Shown: piece by piece, positions 1 to 6,246 of the stretch
Position numbering within the stretch: the first letter of the stretch is position 1
Layout: each line of letters begins with the position of its first letter
DNA from: Gammaproteobacteria bacterium
Lineage (GTDB): Bacteria > Pseudomonadota > Gammaproteobacteria > Pseudomonadales > Pseudohongiellaceae
DNA length: 6,246 nt
Assembly (NCBI GenBank): GCA_947377625.1
Contig: CANCGR010000168.1
Location: 1 to 6,246, forward strand
Direction: 5' to 3'
Position numbers and translations under genes: made by a program
Notes under the pieces: generated by a model
The model's database searches: none
The model's input: only the letters and a program-made list of their open reading frames with translations
Told to the model about the DNA's origin: nothing

Positions 1-2
1 GA

Positions 3-2576
3 TACTTCCTGATCGTGATGGAGTTCATCCAGTGGTCACGCGACAACGATATTCCGGTGGGACCAGGCCGTGGCTCGGGTGCCGGCTCGTTGGTGGCTTA
101 CTCACTGCGCATTACCGATCTGGATCCGCTCGCCTACGACTTGCTGTTCGAACGCTTCCTCAATCCCGAGCGTGTGTCGATGCCGGATTTCGATGTGGAT
201 TTCTGCATGGATGGCCGCGATCGCGTGATCGAGCATGTGGCCGATCTCTATGGTCACGATGCAGTGTCGCAGATCATCACCTTCGGTACGATGGCTGCCA
301 AAGCCGTGATTCGCGATGTTGGCAGGGTGCAGGGCAAACCCTATTCGCTGGCCGACAAACTGTCGAAACTGATTCCGTTTGAAGTCGGCATCACGCTGGA
401 AAAGGCGCGCAAGGATGAGCCGCTGCTGGTCGAATTCCTTGCTGCTGATGCCGACGCGCAGGAAATCATGGAAATGGCCGAGCAACTCGAAGGCCTGGTG
501 CGCAATGTCGGCAAACATGCCGGCGGCGTGGTCATTGCACCCACCAAGCTGACCGACTTTGCGCCACTGTACTGCGACGAAAGCGGCGGCAACCTGGTGA
601 CCCAGTTCGACAAGAACGATGTCGAGAGTGCGGGCTTGGTCAAATTCGACTTCCTCGGTCTGCGCACGCTGACCATCATCGACTGGGCGGTGCAGATGAT
701 TGCCGAATCCCATCCTGACCAGCCGCGCGTGGATATTTCCACGTTGCCGCTCAACGATCCCCGCATTTTTGCAATGTTGGAGAAAGGCGAAGGCTCTGCG
801 GTATTCCAGCTCGAATCACGCGGCATGCAGGATCTGATGAAACGGCTGAAGCCGAGCACTTTTGAAGACATCATCGCGCTGGTGGCACTGTTCAGGCCGG
901 GGCCACTGGGCTCTGGCATGGTGGATGATTTCATCGATCGCAAGCATGGCCGCAAGGAGGTGAGCTACCCGCATCCTGATCTGGCGCCGGTGCTGAAAAA
1001 CACCTACGGCGTAATCCTGTACCAGGAACAGGTAATGCAGATTGCGCAGGTGTTGGCCAACTACACCCTCGGCGGCGCTGACATGTTGCGTCGCGCCATG
1101 GGCAAGAAAAAGCCGGAAGAAATGCACAAGCAACGCGTGATATTTCTCGAAGGCGCAGCTGCGCGCAATATCAACGCGGATCAGGCCAGCTCGATCTTCG
1201 ATCTGATGGAAAAATTTGCCGATTACGGGTTCAACAAATCCCACTCGGCCGCCTATGCGTTGGTTTCTTACCAGACGGCGTGGCTCAAATGTTATTACCC
1301 GGCCTTCTTCATGGCAGCGGTGTTGTCGGCTGATATGCAGCACACCGACAAAATCGTGGTGATGGTGGAAGAAAGCCGCCGCATGGGCTTGCGTGTGCAG
1401 CCGCCTGACATCAATCAGGGCAGTTTTGCGTTTGCAGGCAACAAAAGCGGCCAGATCATCTACGGCCTCGGTGCAATCAAGGGCTTGGGTGAAGGGCCGA
1501 TCCACAACCTTATCCAGGTGCGCGAGCAATCGGGGCCGTTCACCGATCTGTTTGATTTCTGCAAACGGGTGGATCTAAGCCTCGTCAACAAGCGCTCCAT
1601 TGAAGCGCTGATCAGAGCCGGCGCCTGCGACAGTTTCGGCGCTGACCGTGCCGTGCTGCTGGCCAGCATGCCGGAGGCCGTGCAAACGGCTGAGCAGAAT
1701 TCGATGATGCAGCAAAGCGGCGTCGGTGATCTGTTTGGCGAAACCATTGCTTGCGTGACCACGGGCGATGTTTACGCCAATTTTCGGCATGTCAGGCCGT
1801 GGAGCGAGCATCGCCGCCTGCAAGAAGAGAAGGACACCCTGGGGCTGTATCTGTCAGGCCACCCGATTTCCGCCTGCCTGCCGGAGTTGTCACGCTTCGT
1901 GCGCCATAACATCAACAACCTCAAGCCTGAGAAGGGGCAGCAGCTGGTGGCCGGACTGGTGCATGAGGTGCGGCTGATCAAGAGCAAGAAAGGCGATGCC
2001 ATGGCGGTGGTCACGCTGGATGACCGTAGCGGTCGTATTGAGGCGACCTTGTTTCCCGACAACTACCAGCACTATCGCGAAATCCTGAAGCTGGACACTG
2101 TGGTGGTGATGGAGGGCTCGGTTGCCATGGACGACTACAACGGCAACAGCAAACTCAAGGTAACTGCCCGCCGTGTTCTCAAGCTGGAGGAGGCCAGATG
2201 CGAATATGCCAGGAGCCTCACCCTCACCTTGCAAGCCCATCAATTGCAGGTAGAATCGCTGGCCGCTCTGGAGGCGCTGTTGGGCTCGTTCCGACTGGAT
2301 GCCATGCCTCCACCCAAGGCGCCGCCACCGCCCCGCCCTGGCAGGGAAGGCGGCCAAAGGGACGGTCGTCAGAAAGACGGGCGCCAGAACGCTGAGGTGG
2401 AGACCAGGGAGCCGGGCTGTTTGATCCAGTTGCACCTGGAAAAAGCCGGTGCCGCTGGTTCAGTGAAAGGAATCATCAGTCTGGGGCCAAAATGGCGGGT
2501 ACAACCCGACGATGAATTGCTTGTGCGCTTGAAAGAGCGTTTTGGTAGCACCAGTGTGGTGCTTAATTACCAGTAG
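3..2576 (+). CDS. dnaE: DNA polymerase III alpha subunit, partial (N-terminus missing)
   Basis: Catalytic subunit of the replicative polymerase; it extends DNA in the replisome with the clamp and clamp loader. The reading frame is open from position 3, so the gene begins upstream. The PHP domain and start codon are absent, and the GTG at 15 and ATG at 18 are internal codons of a conserved stretch (YFLIVMEF). Visible in order: the VGPGRGSGAGSLVAY motif; MPDFDVDF (180-203) with the two catalytic aspartates at codons 192 and 198; FRPGPL and MVDDFIDRKHG, with the probable third catalytic aspartate at 924; YQEQVMQIAQ, GGADMLRRAMGKKK and YGFNKSHSAAYALVSYQT; a DLFG clamp-binding-like site (1722-1739); an OB fold (about 1944-2200); and a short tau-binding-type C-terminus ending at TAG 2574. 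Oddities are a proline/arginine/glutamine-rich linker (2304-2420) and loss of the usual Gln in the clamp motif. No frameshift is seen. About 857 codons remain of the roughly 1160 usual for the family. Confidence 0.98.
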   Translation, partial: YFLIVMEFIQWSRDNDIPVGPGRGSGAGSLVAYSLRITDLDPLAYDLLFERFLNPERVSMPDFDVDFCMDGRDRVIEHVADLYGHDAVSQIITFGTMAAKAVIRDVGRVQGKPYSLADKLSKLIPFEVGITLEKARKDEPLLVEFLAADADAQEIMEMAEQLEGLVRNVGKHAGGVVIAPTKLTDFAPLYCDESGGNLVTQFDKNDVESAGLVKFDFLGLRTLTIIDWAVQMIAESHPDQPRVDISTLPLNDPRIFAMLEKGEGSAVFQLESRGMQDLMKRLKPSTFEDIIALVALFRPGPLGSGMVDDFIDRKHGRKEVSYPHPDLAPVLKNTYGVILYQEQVMQIAQVLANYTLGGADMLRRAMGKKKPEEMHKQRVIFLEGAAARNINADQASSIFDLMEKFADYGFNKSHSAAYALVSYQTAWLKCYYPAFFMAAVLSADMQHTDKIVVMVEESRRMGLRVQPPDINQGSFAFAGNKSGQIIYGLGAIKGLGEGPIHNLIQVREQSGPFTDLFDFCKRVDLSLVNKRSIEALIRAGACDSFGADRAVLLASMPEAVQTAEQNSMMQQSGVGDLFGETIACVTTGDVYANFRHVRPWSEHRRLQEEKDTLGLYLSGHPISACLPELSRFVRHNINNLKPEKGQQLVAGLVHEVRLIKSKKGDAMAVVTLDDRSGRIEATLFPDNYQHYREILKLDTVVVMEGSVAMDDYNGNSKLKVTARRVLKLEEARCEYARSLTLTLQAHQLQVESLAALEALLGSFRLDAMPPPKAPPPPRPGREGGQRDGRQKDGRQNAEVETREPGCLIQLHLEKAGAAGSVKGIISLGPKWRVQPDDELLVRLKERFGSTSVVLNYQ
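2543..2572 (+). other. Nested inverted repeat at the 3' end of dnaE
   Basis: GCACC (2548-2552) and GGTGC (2558-2562) enclose a 5-nt loop. The flanking TGGTA (2543-2547) and TACCA (2568-2572) also pair, leaving a TTAAT bulge on the right side. It ends just before the dnaE stop, 20 nt ahead of accA. There is no T-tract after it, so it does not look like an intrinsic terminator. An RNA processing or stability element between dnaE and accA is possible but unproven; chance is also plausible for short arms. Confidence 0.3.
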
Positions 2577-2591
2577 ACTGTAACCTGACTT

Positions 2592-3551
2592 ATGAACCCT
2601 GATTATCTGGATTTCGAACAACCGATTGCTGACCTTGAGATAAAAATCAACGAGCTGCGGCTGGTTGGTTCCGACAACAAGCTCAACATCAACGACGAAA
2701 TCAGCAAGCTGCAGGACAAGAGCCACAAACTCACCGAGAAAATTTTCAACTCGCTGACGCCTTGGCAGATTTCAATGCTGGCGCGCCATCCGTTGCGGCC
2801 GTATACCGAAGATTACATCCGCTGCATCTTCAGCGATTTTGACGAGTTGCACGGTGATCGTTACTTTGCCGATGACCCGGCGCTGATCGGTGGCGTTGCT
2901 TATCTTGAACAAACACCAGTCATGCTCATCGGTCACCAGAAAGGCCGTGGCACTACCGAAAAAGTGAAGCGCAATTTCGGCATGCCCAAGCCGGAAGGTT
3001 ATCGCAAGGCACGGCGACTGATGTTGCTGGCCGAGCGTTACCGCATGCCGGTGCTGACGTTTATCGACACGCCGGGTGCTTATCCGGGCGTTGATTCCGA
3101 ATCGCGTGGCATCAACGAAGCCATCGCGGAAAACCTGGCGGTGATGTCGCGCCTGCGCACTCCAATCGTGGCGACAGTAACCGGCGAAGGCAATTCCGGT
3201 GGCGCCATTGCCATTGGCGTGTGTGACCATCTCAATATGCTGCAATACTCCACCTATTTCGTTATTTCACCGGAAGGTTGTGCCACGATTTTGTGGAAAT
3301 CGTCCGATCACAAAGCCGCAGCAGCCGAGGCCATGGGGGTTACCTCTACCCGCCTGGAAGAACTGGGCATTGTTGACCAGACCATCGCCGAGCCACTCGG
3401 CGGTGCCCATCGCGACATGAAAGCCATGGCCGAGCGTTTGAAAGGTCAGCTGATCGAACAGGTTGATCGTTTCAGCAAAATGAACATGGAAGAACTGCTC
3501 GAACGTCGCTATCGCCGTCTGATGAGTCATGGCGCCCAGCGCGCCCGCTGA
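2592..3551 (+). CDS. accA: Acetyl-CoA carboxylase carboxyltransferase subunit alpha
   Basis: AccA pairs with AccD to form the carboxyltransferase that moves the carboxyl group from biotin on AccB to acetyl-CoA, giving malonyl-CoA for fatty-acid synthesis in the cytosol. At 319 aa it matches the E. coli length. The N-terminus (MNPDYLDFEQPIADLE) is the usual gammaproteobacterial form. Other signatures are ELHGDRYFADDPALIGG, GHQKGR, RNFGMPKPEGYRKA, FIDTPGAYPG (about residues 157-166), NMLQYSTYFVISPEGCA, ILWKS and EPLGGAHRD. Two normally near-invariant stretches differ: the AEERGQ motif reads SESRGI (residues 169-174), and GEGGSGG reads GEGNSGG (198-204). The ATG at 2592 matches the family start but has no clear Shine-Dalgarno. 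It lies 15 nt after the dnaE stop, so cotranscription and translational coupling with dnaE are likely. accD is not in the window, as expected. Confidence 0.98.
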   Translation: MNPDYLDFEQPIADLEIKINELRLVGSDNKLNINDEISKLQDKSHKLTEKIFNSLTPWQISMLARHPLRPYTEDYIRCIFSDFDELHGDRYFADDPALIGGVAYLEQTPVMLIGHQKGRGTTEKVKRNFGMPKPEGYRKARRLMLLAERYRMPVLTFIDTPGAYPGVDSESRGINEAIAENLAVMSRLRTPIVATVTGEGNSGGAIAIGVCDHLNMLQYSTYFVISPEGCATILWKSSDHKAAAAEAMGVTSTRLEELGIVDQTIAEPLGGAHRDMKAMAERLKGQLIEQVDRFSKMNMEELLERRYRRLMSHGAQRAR

Positions 3552-4920
3552 TTCGCCCGAGGGGGGCGTGCTGCAGCCGCCCCGGCTACTCTCGCTGTGT
3601 CCCGCGTTAAGGTCTGCCAAAGCCCTGTGTGTGGCTTATAGCGGCGGTCTTGATTCCACTGTGTTGTTGCACTTGCTCTGGCAGTTGCGCTCTGCAGGCT
3701 TGCTCACAGCGCCTGTGCGGGCGCTGCATGTGCATCATGGTTTGCAAGCGGCGGCGGATCACTGGCTGGAGCATTGTCGTCAGTGTTGTCTGCAGTGGCA
3801 CGTTCCGTTTACCGGCTTGCGCGTTAATGCAGCGGCCAGTAGTGGTGAGAGTCCCGAAGCTGCCGCACGTGAAGCCCGTTATCAGGCTTATGCGCAGCAG
3901 CTGCAGGAAGACGAAGTATTGGTGCTGGCTCACCACAGTGATGATCAGGCTGAGACGTTGTTGTTGAGATTGATGCGCGGCAGTGGCGTAGCCGGGCTCG
4001 CCGGCATGCCGGATGCAAGAGCCTTGGCGACAGGCACTTTGTTGCGTCCACTGCTCGGGCTGCGCAGGCAAGAGTTGGAGTGCTATGCGCAGCATCATGC
4101 ATTGCGTTATGTGGAAGACCCCAGCAACGCCGACCACCGTTACGACCGTAATTTTGTGCGTGCGGAAATCCTGCCAAGGCTGCAGCAACGCTGGCCTGCA
4201 GCATCGGCATCGCTGGTGCGCTCAGCAGAACTTTTGCAAGAAGCGGAAGAGTTGCTGCAAGCACTGGCAGCACTGGACTTGCTGGCGGCGGTTCAACAAT
4301 TTCCGAATCGCTTGTCACTGGCCGGGTTGCGACAGTTGAGCCCGGCGCGCCAAAAAAATTTGCTGCGTTACTGGCTTGGACAACAACCGGCCGCACTGGC
4401 CGGCGCAAAATTGTCTTTCCAATTGCTGCAGCGCTGTGTCCATGAACTGATCATGCCGGATTCAGATGACTACGTAAGGATCGAATGGGGAGAGGGCGCC
4501 AGCGCCAGAGCATTGCATCGTTATCGGGGTACGCTCTATCTGCTGCTGCCGTTGCCGGCAGCGCCTGCTGCTTGCAGTTGGAATCCGCGTTCACCCTTGC
4601 AGTTGCCGGCTCCGTTAGGGTCTTTGCATTGGGACATGTCGAGCGAGATCAGTATGGCGTCGTTGCTGCCGCTGCAATTAAGGTTTCGTAGCGGCAGCGA
4701 ACGGGTAAGCAAGGTCGACGGTCATCACCAATCACTCAAAAATTATTGTCAGGTGCGCGGCATTCCTCCCTGGTTGCGCGATTTGGTGCCGCTGCTCTAT
4801 CACGGGCAGGAACTGACAGCAATTGGCGAAGAAATATTGCCACATACAACACTGGCGCACAGCTTGAAAAATGTAGGCTCAATCCAGTGGCAAAGATCAC
4901 TATTACTTTGCGGTTGGTAG
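3529..4920 (+). CDS. tilS: tRNA(Ile)-lysidine synthase
   Basis: TilS uses ATP and lysine to convert C34 of the CAU-anticodon tRNA-Ile into lysidine, so that it reads AUA as isoleucine; the gene is normally essential. From ATG 3529 it has 463 aa, a little longer than E. coli TilS (about 432). Visible features: the PP-loop ATP site SGGLDS (residues 38-43), VHHGL (68-72), AHHSDDQAET (134-143), RGSGVAGLAGM, and EDPSN followed by YDRNF (205-209), typical of the N-terminal catalytic domain. The C-terminal domain shows RGIPPWLRD and a final IQWQRSL-type strand. The start is uncertain. ATG 3529 overlaps accA by 23 nt with a poor ribosome-binding site and gives a Pro/Ala-rich leader. GTG 3568 is preceded by a strong GAGGGG and puts SGGLDS at residue 25, nearer the family norm. 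Leu-, Ala- and Gln-rich composition and low conservation between motifs are normal for TilS. Confidence 0.96.
   Translation: MAPSAPADSPEGGVLQPPRLLSLCPALRSAKALCVAYSGGLDSTVLLHLLWQLRSAGLLTAPVRALHVHHGLQAAADHWLEHCRQCCLQWHVPFTGLRVNAAASSGESPEAAAREARYQAYAQQLQEDEVLVLAHHSDDQAETLLLRLMRGSGVAGLAGMPDARALATGTLLRPLLGLRRQELECYAQHHALRYVEDPSNADHRYDRNFVRAEILPRLQQRWPAASASLVRSAELLQEAEELLQALAALDLLAAVQQFPNRLSLAGLRQLSPARQKNLLRYWLGQQPAALAGAKLSFQLLQRCVHELIMPDSDDYVRIEWGEGASARALHRYRGTLYLLLPLPAAPAACSWNPRSPLQLPAPLGSLHWDMSSEISMASLLPLQLRFRSGSERVSKVDGHHQSLKNYCQVRGIPPWLRDLVPLLYHGQELTAIGEEILPHTTLAHSLKNVGSIQWQRSLLLCGW
3554..3583 (+). promoter_or_regulatory. Candidate tilS Shine-Dalgarno within alternative hairpins
   Basis: GAGGGG starts at 3559, and its GAGG core lies 5 nt upstream of an in-frame GTG at 3568, just after the accA stop (3549-3551). 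This is the best Shine-Dalgarno in the window and favours a tilS start at 3568. The G-run can pair upstream (CGCCC 3554-3558 with GGGCG 3564-3568) or downstream (GGGGCG 3563-3568 with CGCCCC 3578-3583). These pairings exclude each other and both hide the site. The Shine-Dalgarno is seen directly; regulation is only inferred, and such GC-rich pairing can arise by chance. Confidence 0.4.
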
Positions 4921-4943
4921 GGCCATCTGTTAATCTGAGTTCC
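4908..4943 (+). promoter_or_regulatory. Weak candidate sigma70 promoter for pyrG
   Basis: TTGCGG (4908-4913) and TAATCT (4931-4936) are separated by 17 nt. Each matches the sigma70 consensus at only three positions, though these include TTG and the T, A and final T of the -10 box. The predicted start is around 4942-4944, a run of three C residues. It overlaps the end of tilS and would give pyrG its own transcript. The match is weak and could be chance; the position relative to the hairpin is what makes it worth recording. Confidence 0.2.
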
Positions 4944-4971
4944 CATCACGTACCTTGCCAAGTCTGATGGG
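4942..4971 (+). promoter_or_regulatory. pyrG: 7-bp inverted repeat over the pyrG ribosome-binding region
   Basis: CCCATCA (4942-4948) is the exact reverse complement of TGATGGG (4965-4971), with a 16-nt loop. The right arm ends 6 nt before the pyrG ATG (4978), where a ribosome-binding site should lie. The only Shine-Dalgarno-like bases (GGG) are inside this arm, so a folded leader would hide them. There is no T-tract, so it is not a terminator. The arrangement recalls the E. coli pyrC leader, where transcripts starting at C form a hairpin over the ribosome-binding site; extending that to this gene is inference. Confidence 0.4.
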
Positions 4972-4977
4972 CTGTTG

Positions 4978-6246
4978 ATGACGAATTACATTTTTATTAC
5001 CGGTGGTGTTGTATCTTCCCTTGGCAAAGGCATCACCTCCGCCTCCCTTGCCGCAATCCTTGAAGCGCGTGGTCTCAAAGTGACCATGCTCAAACTTGAC
5101 CCCTACATCAACGTCGATCCTGGCACGATGAGTCCGTTCCAGCACGGCGAAGTCTATGTCACCAACGATGGTGGTGAGACTGACCTTGATCTTGGTCATT
5201 ACGAACGCTTCATCCACACGACGATGTCCAAGCGCAACAATTTCACTGCGGGTCGCATCTATGAGGAAGTGATCAAGAAAGAACGTCGTGGTGATTATCT
5301 GGGCGCGACCATTCAGGTCATTCCGCATATCACCGACGAGATCAAGGCGCGCATCACCGAAGGCGCAGACGGCGCTGATGTGGCACTGGTCGAAATCGGT
5401 GGCACCGTGGGCGACATTGAATCGCAACCGTTCCTTGAAGCAGTGCGCCAGATGAAGGTGGAGCTGGGTTCGAGTCGTGCCTTGTTCCTGCATCTGACTT
5501 TGGTGCCTTACATCGCCACCGCTGGTGAAACCAAGACCAAGCCCACTCAGCACTCAGTAAGAGACTTGCGCTCCATCGGTATTCAGCCGGATGTGCTGGT
5601 GTGCCGCTCCGACCATGAAATCCCTGAAGCCTCATTGCGCAAGATTTCGCTGTTCACCAACGTTGAACTGCAGGCAGTGGTATCGCTGCCGGACACCGCC
5701 ACCATCTACTCGGCGCCGCTGCTCTTGCATGCAACCGGCCTCGACGAAGTCATCGTCAAACGTTTTGGGCTGCAGTGCAAAGCGGCCAATCTCGATGAAT
5801 GGCAGCGCGTGGTGGATGCCGTGCTCAAACCTGAGCGGGAAGTGACAGTGGCGATGGTCGGCAAATACATGGAGCTGCTGGATGCCTACAAGTCCTTGAT
5901 CGAATCCATGAAGCACGCGGGCATCCAGACCAAGACCCGCGTCAAACTGCGTTACATTGATTCCAGCACGCTGGAGACCGAAGGCACGGATGTTCTTGAT
6001 GGCGTGGATGCTATTGTAGTGCCGGGTGGGTTTGGCGAACGCGGCATCAACGGCATGATCCTGACTGCGGAATATGCCCGAGTGAATAAAATTCCATATC
6101 TTGGCATTTGTCTGGGATTGCATATTGCGGTGATCGAATTTGCGCGCAATGTGCTTGGACTCAAAGAAGCCCACAGCACCGAGTTTGACCGCAAGACCCC
6201 GGACCCGGTAATTGCGGTCAAACTCGGTGCTGTGGGCTTCTTTGAG
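4978..6246 (+). CDS. pyrG: CTP synthase (glutamine-hydrolysing), partial (C-terminus missing)
   Basis: Converts UTP to CTP using ATP and glutamine, the last step of pyrimidine nucleotide synthesis. ATG 4978 gives the family N-terminus MTNYIFITGGVVSSLGKG with the P-loop at residues 9-18. The synthetase domain shows KLDPYINVDPGTMSP, HGEVYVT, ETDLDLGHYERF, VEIGGTVGDIES and GETKTKPTQHSV. The class I glutaminase domain begins near residue 289 and has VPGGFGERG (oxyanion loop, about 348-356) and the nucleophile Cys378 in GICLG. The position after GICLGL, normally Gln, is His382. The frame stays open to the window edge with no stop. About 545 residues are usual, so the rest of the glutaminase domain, including its His/Glu catalytic residues, is missing. 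Residues 414-423 are encoded by the fold-back copy and do not match the family, which usually has a LITEW-like sequence here; reliable coding ends near 6216. It lies 57 nt after tilS. Confidence 0.97.
   Translation, partial: MTNYIFITGGVVSSLGKGITSASLAAILEARGLKVTMLKLDPYINVDPGTMSPFQHGEVYVTNDGGETDLDLGHYERFIHTTMSKRNNFTAGRIYEEVIKKERRGDYLGATIQVIPHITDEIKARITEGADGADVALVEIGGTVGDIESQPFLEAVRQMKVELGSSRALFLHLTLVPYIATAGETKTKPTQHSVRDLRSIGIQPDVLVCRSDHEIPEASLRKISLFTNVELQAVVSLPDTATIYSAPLLLHATGLDEVIVKRFGLQCKAANLDEWQRVVDAVLKPEREVTVAMVGKYMELLDAYKSLIESMKHAGIQTKTRVKLRYIDSSTLETEGTDVLDGVDAIVVPGGFGERGINGMILTAEYARVNKIPYLGICLGLHIAVIEFARNVLGLKEAHSTEFDRKTPDPVIAVKLGAVGFFE
6160..6246. repeat. Perfect 35-nt inverted repeat at the window edge (probable fold-back chimera)
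   Basis: Positions 6160-6194 are the exact reverse complement of 6212-6246, around a 17-nt centre (6195-6211). The left arm encodes a normal PyrG segment (LKEAHSTEFDRK), while the right arm gives a sequence unlike any CTP synthase. The right arm runs to the last base, so the arms may extend further. TTGCG at 6212-6216 could be both true pyrG sequence (VIA is expected here) and the microhomology used to switch onto the opposite strand. This is typical of amplification chimeras or assembly fold-backs at contig ends. Confidence 0.95.

Noticed and set aside
15..20. GTG 15 or ATG 18 as the start of dnaE
   Set aside because: The frame is open to the left edge and the upstream codons (YFLI) continue the conserved DnaE sequence, so these are internal codons of a truncated gene.
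102..713. Long open frames on the minus strand within dnaE, and similar ones opposite accA, tilS and pyrG
   Set aside because: They lie fully inside strongly conserved + strand genes, show no recognisable motifs, and are the usual antisense shadows of moderately GC-rich coding DNA.
3571..4431. Seven CTGCAG sites within tilS
   Set aside because: Five of the seven are in-frame Leu-Gln codon pairs in a Leu/Gln-rich protein, so codon use and composition explain the excess better than a restriction or recognition function.
4967..4978. A tiny leader frame (ATG, two codons, TGA) overlapping the pyrG start as TGATG
   Set aside because: It has no Shine-Dalgarno and is only three codons plus a stop; such frames are common by chance. 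It may be coincidental with the hairpin right arm.
6124..6218. Direct repeat ATTGCGGT at 6124-6131 and 6211-6218
   Set aside because: The second copy spans the fold-back junction and is partly built from reverse-complemented sequence, so the match is likely accidental.
6160..6246. The terminal palindrome as a natural terminator, attachment site or mobile element end
   Set aside because: It lies mid-gene in essential pyrG, its left arm is ordinary conserved coding sequence, there is no T-tract, and protein identity is lost exactly at the fold-back; an artefact is simpler.

Overview
The window holds four co-oriented housekeeping genes on the + strand: dnaE (5' part missing), accA, tilS and pyrG (3' part missing). 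This order (replication polymerase, fatty-acid synthesis, tRNA modification, CTP synthesis) is a well-known conserved block in Gammaproteobacteria. The proteins read as typical gammaproteobacterial orthologues; AccA looks closest, from memory, to Pseudomonas-like forms. I cannot name a genus from sequence alone.

Layout: positions 3-2576 encode the catalytic core through the C-terminus of DNA polymerase III alpha. A 15-nt gap leads to accA (2592-3551), a complete carboxyltransferase alpha subunit. tilS (up to 4920) either overlaps accA by 23 nt (ATG 3529) or starts 16 nt after it at a GTG (3568) that has a far better Shine-Dalgarno. A 57-nt spacer follows, the longest intergenic region here. 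It carries a 7-bp inverted repeat over the pyrG ribosome-binding region and a weak promoter candidate placed so that transcription would start in the C-run of the left arm. pyrG begins at ATG 4978 and has no stop before the window ends. No RNA gene, mobile element, CRISPR or phage signature was seen, and there is no gene-free stretch over 300 bases.

The most striking structure is at the right edge. Positions 6160-6194 return as an exact 35-nt reverse complement at 6212-6246 around a 17-nt centre. At that point pyrG stops looking like CTP synthase. This is best read as a fold-back (inverted chimera) at a contig end, so the last ~30 bases are probably not genomic. I found no convincing undescribed system. 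The items worth checking are this artefact, a possible pyrC-like CTP-sensing leader on pyrG, the tilS start, and several unusual residues at normally conserved sites in DnaE, AccA and PyrG.
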